A DNA stretch of 64,000 nucleotides from JADZEJ01 sp964426815 (GTDB taxonomy: Bacteria > Patescibacteriota > Patescibacteriia > 2-12-FULL-60-25), in assembly GCA_964426815.1 (NCBI GenBank), contig CAYRRZ010000001.1, positions 1 through 64,000 of the forward strand, in the 5' to 3' direction. Below, in pieces: positions 62,465 to 64,000 of this stretch. The translations under genes were made by a program, and so were the position numbers. The first letter of the stretch is position 1. Each line of letters opens with the position of its first letter. The notes beneath the pieces were generated by a model. The model was not told where the DNA came from, did not search any database, and saw nothing but the letters and a program-made list of their open reading frames with translations.

Positions 62465-62535
62465 GAATGTCGGACATTCTCTCTGCAGAGGTGTCTGACA
62501 TACATCCCATCCCCCGCCCGTCAGGATGGCCATCC
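62465..62535. promoter_or_regulatory. Cluster of palindromes, operator-like
   Basis: Four palindromes in 71 bases: GAATGTCGGACATTC (62465-62479), CTCTGCAGAG (62481-62490), TGTCTGACA (62492-62500) and GGATGGCCATCC (62524-62535). The first and third share TGTC-N-GACA, 24 bases apart, like two binding sites for one dimeric regulator. They lie 170-245 bases upstream of the S-layer-like gene. The 286-base region 62293-62578 holds no gene; no convincing sigma-70 promoter was found. Confidence 0.5.
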
Positions 62536-62578
62536 GAGGATTGCCACCCTGGTCGCAGGGAATGTTGCGTCCGATCGT

Positions 62579-63586
62579 TTAGGTCTTTGGAGGTACTTCA
62601 GCTGAACTCGAACTTGATTTTTCTGGCGTAAGCTTATCTGTGGTTGAACTTGTCGTCTGCGGCGTTGAACTCGTTGCCCCTGGATCTTCGATCCCTGTGG
62701 TACTTGAGGACGCATTCGCTGCAGCTGTATCTTGTTTATCCTTTGTCTTTTGCAGATCAAAGGCTTGGGTTGTCGCTGTTTTTAGCTGATTGACCGCATC
62801 AGGTAAAGAAATAGCTGGAATTGGTGTATCTGTGACGGTCGTCGTTGGCGTTGTTGCTAGCAAGATAACGCTAGAAGAGGTTGCAACCGGCGTTGTCGAT
62901 GTCGAAACGTCTGTTGATGATGCATTCTCTACAACTAATGAAACGGTTAATGGCTGGGCGGATGTCACTTCAGACACGATCTTCGCATGGCTTTCTAGGG
63001 CATCCGTCACATCGCTCGCCGGCACAGCTTCATTGTCTTGTTGGTGTTTTTCGGCCAATACGGCGATTGCCTTGACGCTCGTGTCCGCCGCAATTGATTG
63101 AACTTCGGTTACTTTTTCAATCGTTTCGGGCGAGAGCTGTGGCTTAGCTTGTTGCAAAGCACTCATGACTTCCCCACTCTTTTTATCAACCAGACGAGCG
63201 ACATCTGCAACCTTGGTGGCTGATTCTTCATTTGAAACTTCAACTAACTGATTTTTCATNNNNNNNNNNNNNNNNNNNNNNNNNNNNNNNNNNNNNNNNN
63301 NNNNNNNNNNNNNNNNNNNNNNNNNNNNNNNNNNNNNNNNNNNNNNNNNNNNNNNNNNNCTTGCAAATACCGGACGGCGCGCCCATTGGATAAATTGCGA
63401 CGGAATTAATTGCCATAAAGCCTTCCAGGTTTGACGACGAGCCATACCTGGTTCGCGCACAGGGCCGGACTGAGAAATTTTCAACAACAAAGACTCCCGG
63501 GTCTGTGCGACCCAGGCCGGATCCGGCGTAAGCTCACGTTCGGCTGAACGGAGATTTCGCAGGCGGCGCTGGAGATCTTTGGTCAT
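62579..63586 (-). CDS. Anti-sigma-like membrane protein (interrupted by gap)
   Basis: Residues 1-75 before the gap are charged (LQRRLRNLRSAERELTPDP) and end PSQFIQWARRPVFA, just where a membrane helix would begin, so the helix is probably lost in the gap. The 226 residues after it have a helical stretch (ESATKVADVARLVDKKSGEV) and a long Thr/Ser/Pro-rich tail (VATSSSVILLATTPTTT). Its ATG overlaps the sigma-factor stop by 4 bases (ATGA), the usual sign of a sigma/anti-sigma pair; this context, not any domain match, gives the call. The tail points to an extracellular sensor or wall-spanning part. Confidence 0.6.
   Translation of the reverse strand: MTKDLQRRLRNLRSAERELTPDPAWVAQTRESLLLKISQSGPVREPGMARRQTWKALWQLIPSQFIQWARRPVFAXXXXXXXXXXXXXXXXXXXXXXXXXXXXXXXXXXMKNQLVEVSNEESATKVADVARLVDKKSGEVMSALQQAKPQLSPETIEKVTEVQSIAADTSVKAIAVLAEKHQQDNEAVPASDVTDALESHAKIVSEVTSAQPLTVSLVVENASSTDVSTSTTPVATSSSVILLATTPTTTVTDTPIPAISLPDAVNQLKTATTQAFDLQKTKDKQDTAAANASSSTTGIEDPGATSSTPQTTSSTTDKLTPEKSSSSSAEVPPKT
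63260..63359. other. Assembly gap (100 N) inside the anti-sigma-like gene
   Basis: 100 N replacing the region where a membrane helix is expected. Confidence 0.99.
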
Positions 63587-64000
63587 GAGGTTGGAGTTGT
63601 ATTTTCAAGGTCTTTGAGAGCCTTGAGAGCACGGTGGAACATTACTCGAACATTGCCTGGCGTTTTTTCAAGAACCTGAGCAATAACGCCAAAGGATAAT
63701 CCGTCGATAAAGCGCAATGTAAGGACATCGCGATAATCCGGCTTTAAGCGATCGAGTTGGTCAAGAAGAAGGCTGAAATCGGCTCGAGCTTCAAGCATAC
63801 GCTTAGCTCGTCCGCGGTCCCCTTCTTTGGGCTCTACTAGAGTAGACGCATCTTCTGCCCCATTTGTTACAAGACCATAACTGACATGGGTTTCAGTCTG
63901 ACGATATTTGTCAGCAATTAGGTTGCGAGCGACTTGATAGAAAAAGGCTCTAACATGCGTAATTTCTCCCCCTTTTTGAATATGCGCCCAGACCTTTAAA
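63583..64000 (-). CDS. ECF sigma-70-family factor, 5' end outside window
   Basis: The frame is open to the window edge, giving 139 codons of the C-terminal part. LKVWAHIQKGGEITHVRAFF then YQVARNLIADKYRQ is region 2.3-2.4; after a linker, LLDQLDRLKPDYRDVLTLRF and DGLSFGVIAQVLEKTPGNVR are region 4 with its helix-turn-helix. The ATG at 63798 is internal and not the start. It is followed by the coupled anti-sigma-like gene and then the S-layer-like gene, so it may control surface-protein expression. The region 1-2.2 half is missing. Confidence 0.88.
   Translation of the reverse strand, partial: LKVWAHIQKGGEITHVRAFFYQVARNLIADKYRQTETHVSYGLVTNGAEDASTLVEPKEGDRGRAKRMLEARADFSLLLDQLDRLKPDYRDVLTLRFIDGLSFGVIAQVLEKTPGNVRVMFHRALKALKDLENTTPTS

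Noticed and set aside
62293..62578. CRISPR or tandem repeat array
   Set aside because: The repeated words are short palindromes, not spaced direct repeats.
63583..63798. Short 71-residue gene at the right end
   Set aside because: The frame is open upstream to the window edge and encodes sigma region 2, so this is only the end of a larger gene.
1..64000. Insertion sequences, phage or plasmid genes
   Set aside because: No transposase, integrase or replication gene, and no terminal inverted repeats, were found.

Overview
The window reads as one long surface-polysaccharide locus of a small-genome bacterium, most likely a Patescibacteria (candidate phyla radiation) member of the Uhrbacteria/Magasanikbacteria kind. 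That placement rests on the cell-surface protein at 58582-62292 (repeats of a Y-x-x-x-DGKRY type seen in that radiation), the very tight gene packing, and several start codons that sit six bases after a -10 hexamer. No rRNA or tRNA gene was recognised, so the taxonomy is an inference. Four 100-base N runs (6052-6151, 52061-52160, 59943-60042, 63260-63359) show that this is a scaffold with gaps.

Layout. 1-5301: a partial membrane protein, then a five-gene minus-strand operon of glycosyltransferases (GT4, GT4, GT2, DUF2304, GT2). 5367-6038: a lone class III nucleotide cyclase on the plus strand. 6152-6825: no credible gene, but a dense set of helices whose G-U pairs favour a minus-strand structured RNA running into the gap. 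6881-11302: two tandem UXS-like epimerases, a GtrA protein and a secreted subtilase. 11371-12762: the initiating polyprenyl-phosphate sugar transferase. 12769-30814: a roughly 18-kb, 16-gene minus-strand run holding gmd and fcl (GDP-L-fucose), GT2 and membrane glycosyltransferases, methyltransferases, and a block 20866-29367 (kinase-like protein, transketolase, aldehyde dehydrogenase, HAD phosphatase, SDR, IMPase-like protein, cupin, NeuB). 30936-34597: plus-strand genes including a GT-B protein, an epimerase and NeuA. 34576-47624: a nine-gene minus-strand run from a three-domain glycosyltransferase to a Wzx-type flippase. 47681-56066: deacetylase, methyltransferase, GT4s, a second AsnB-type amidotransferase and an epimerase cut by a gap. 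56063-58453: O-antigen ligase/polymerase with TPRs. 58582-64000: the S-layer-like protein, an anti-sigma-like membrane protein and an ECF sigma factor cut by the window end.

How it fits together (inference). The 11371 gene product would load the first sugar phosphate on undecaprenyl phosphate; the GT2/GT4 enzymes extend it; polyprenyl-phosphate sugars made by the GT2 enzymes feed the GT-C membrane proteins; epimerases, gmd/fcl, NeuB/NeuA, AsnB proteins and about seven methyltransferases supply or decorate unusual sugars; the flippase at 34576 exports; the protein at 56063 polymerises or ligates. The glycan may coat the S-layer-like protein, whose gene has a long leader with operator-like palindromes and lies beside an ECF sigma/anti-sigma pair.

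Most interesting: the candidate large structured RNA at 6152-6825, and the 20866-33891 gene set, which has NeuB and NeuA but none of the usual front-end enzymes for sialic, legionaminic or pseudaminic acid and instead has transketolase and aldehyde dehydrogenase.
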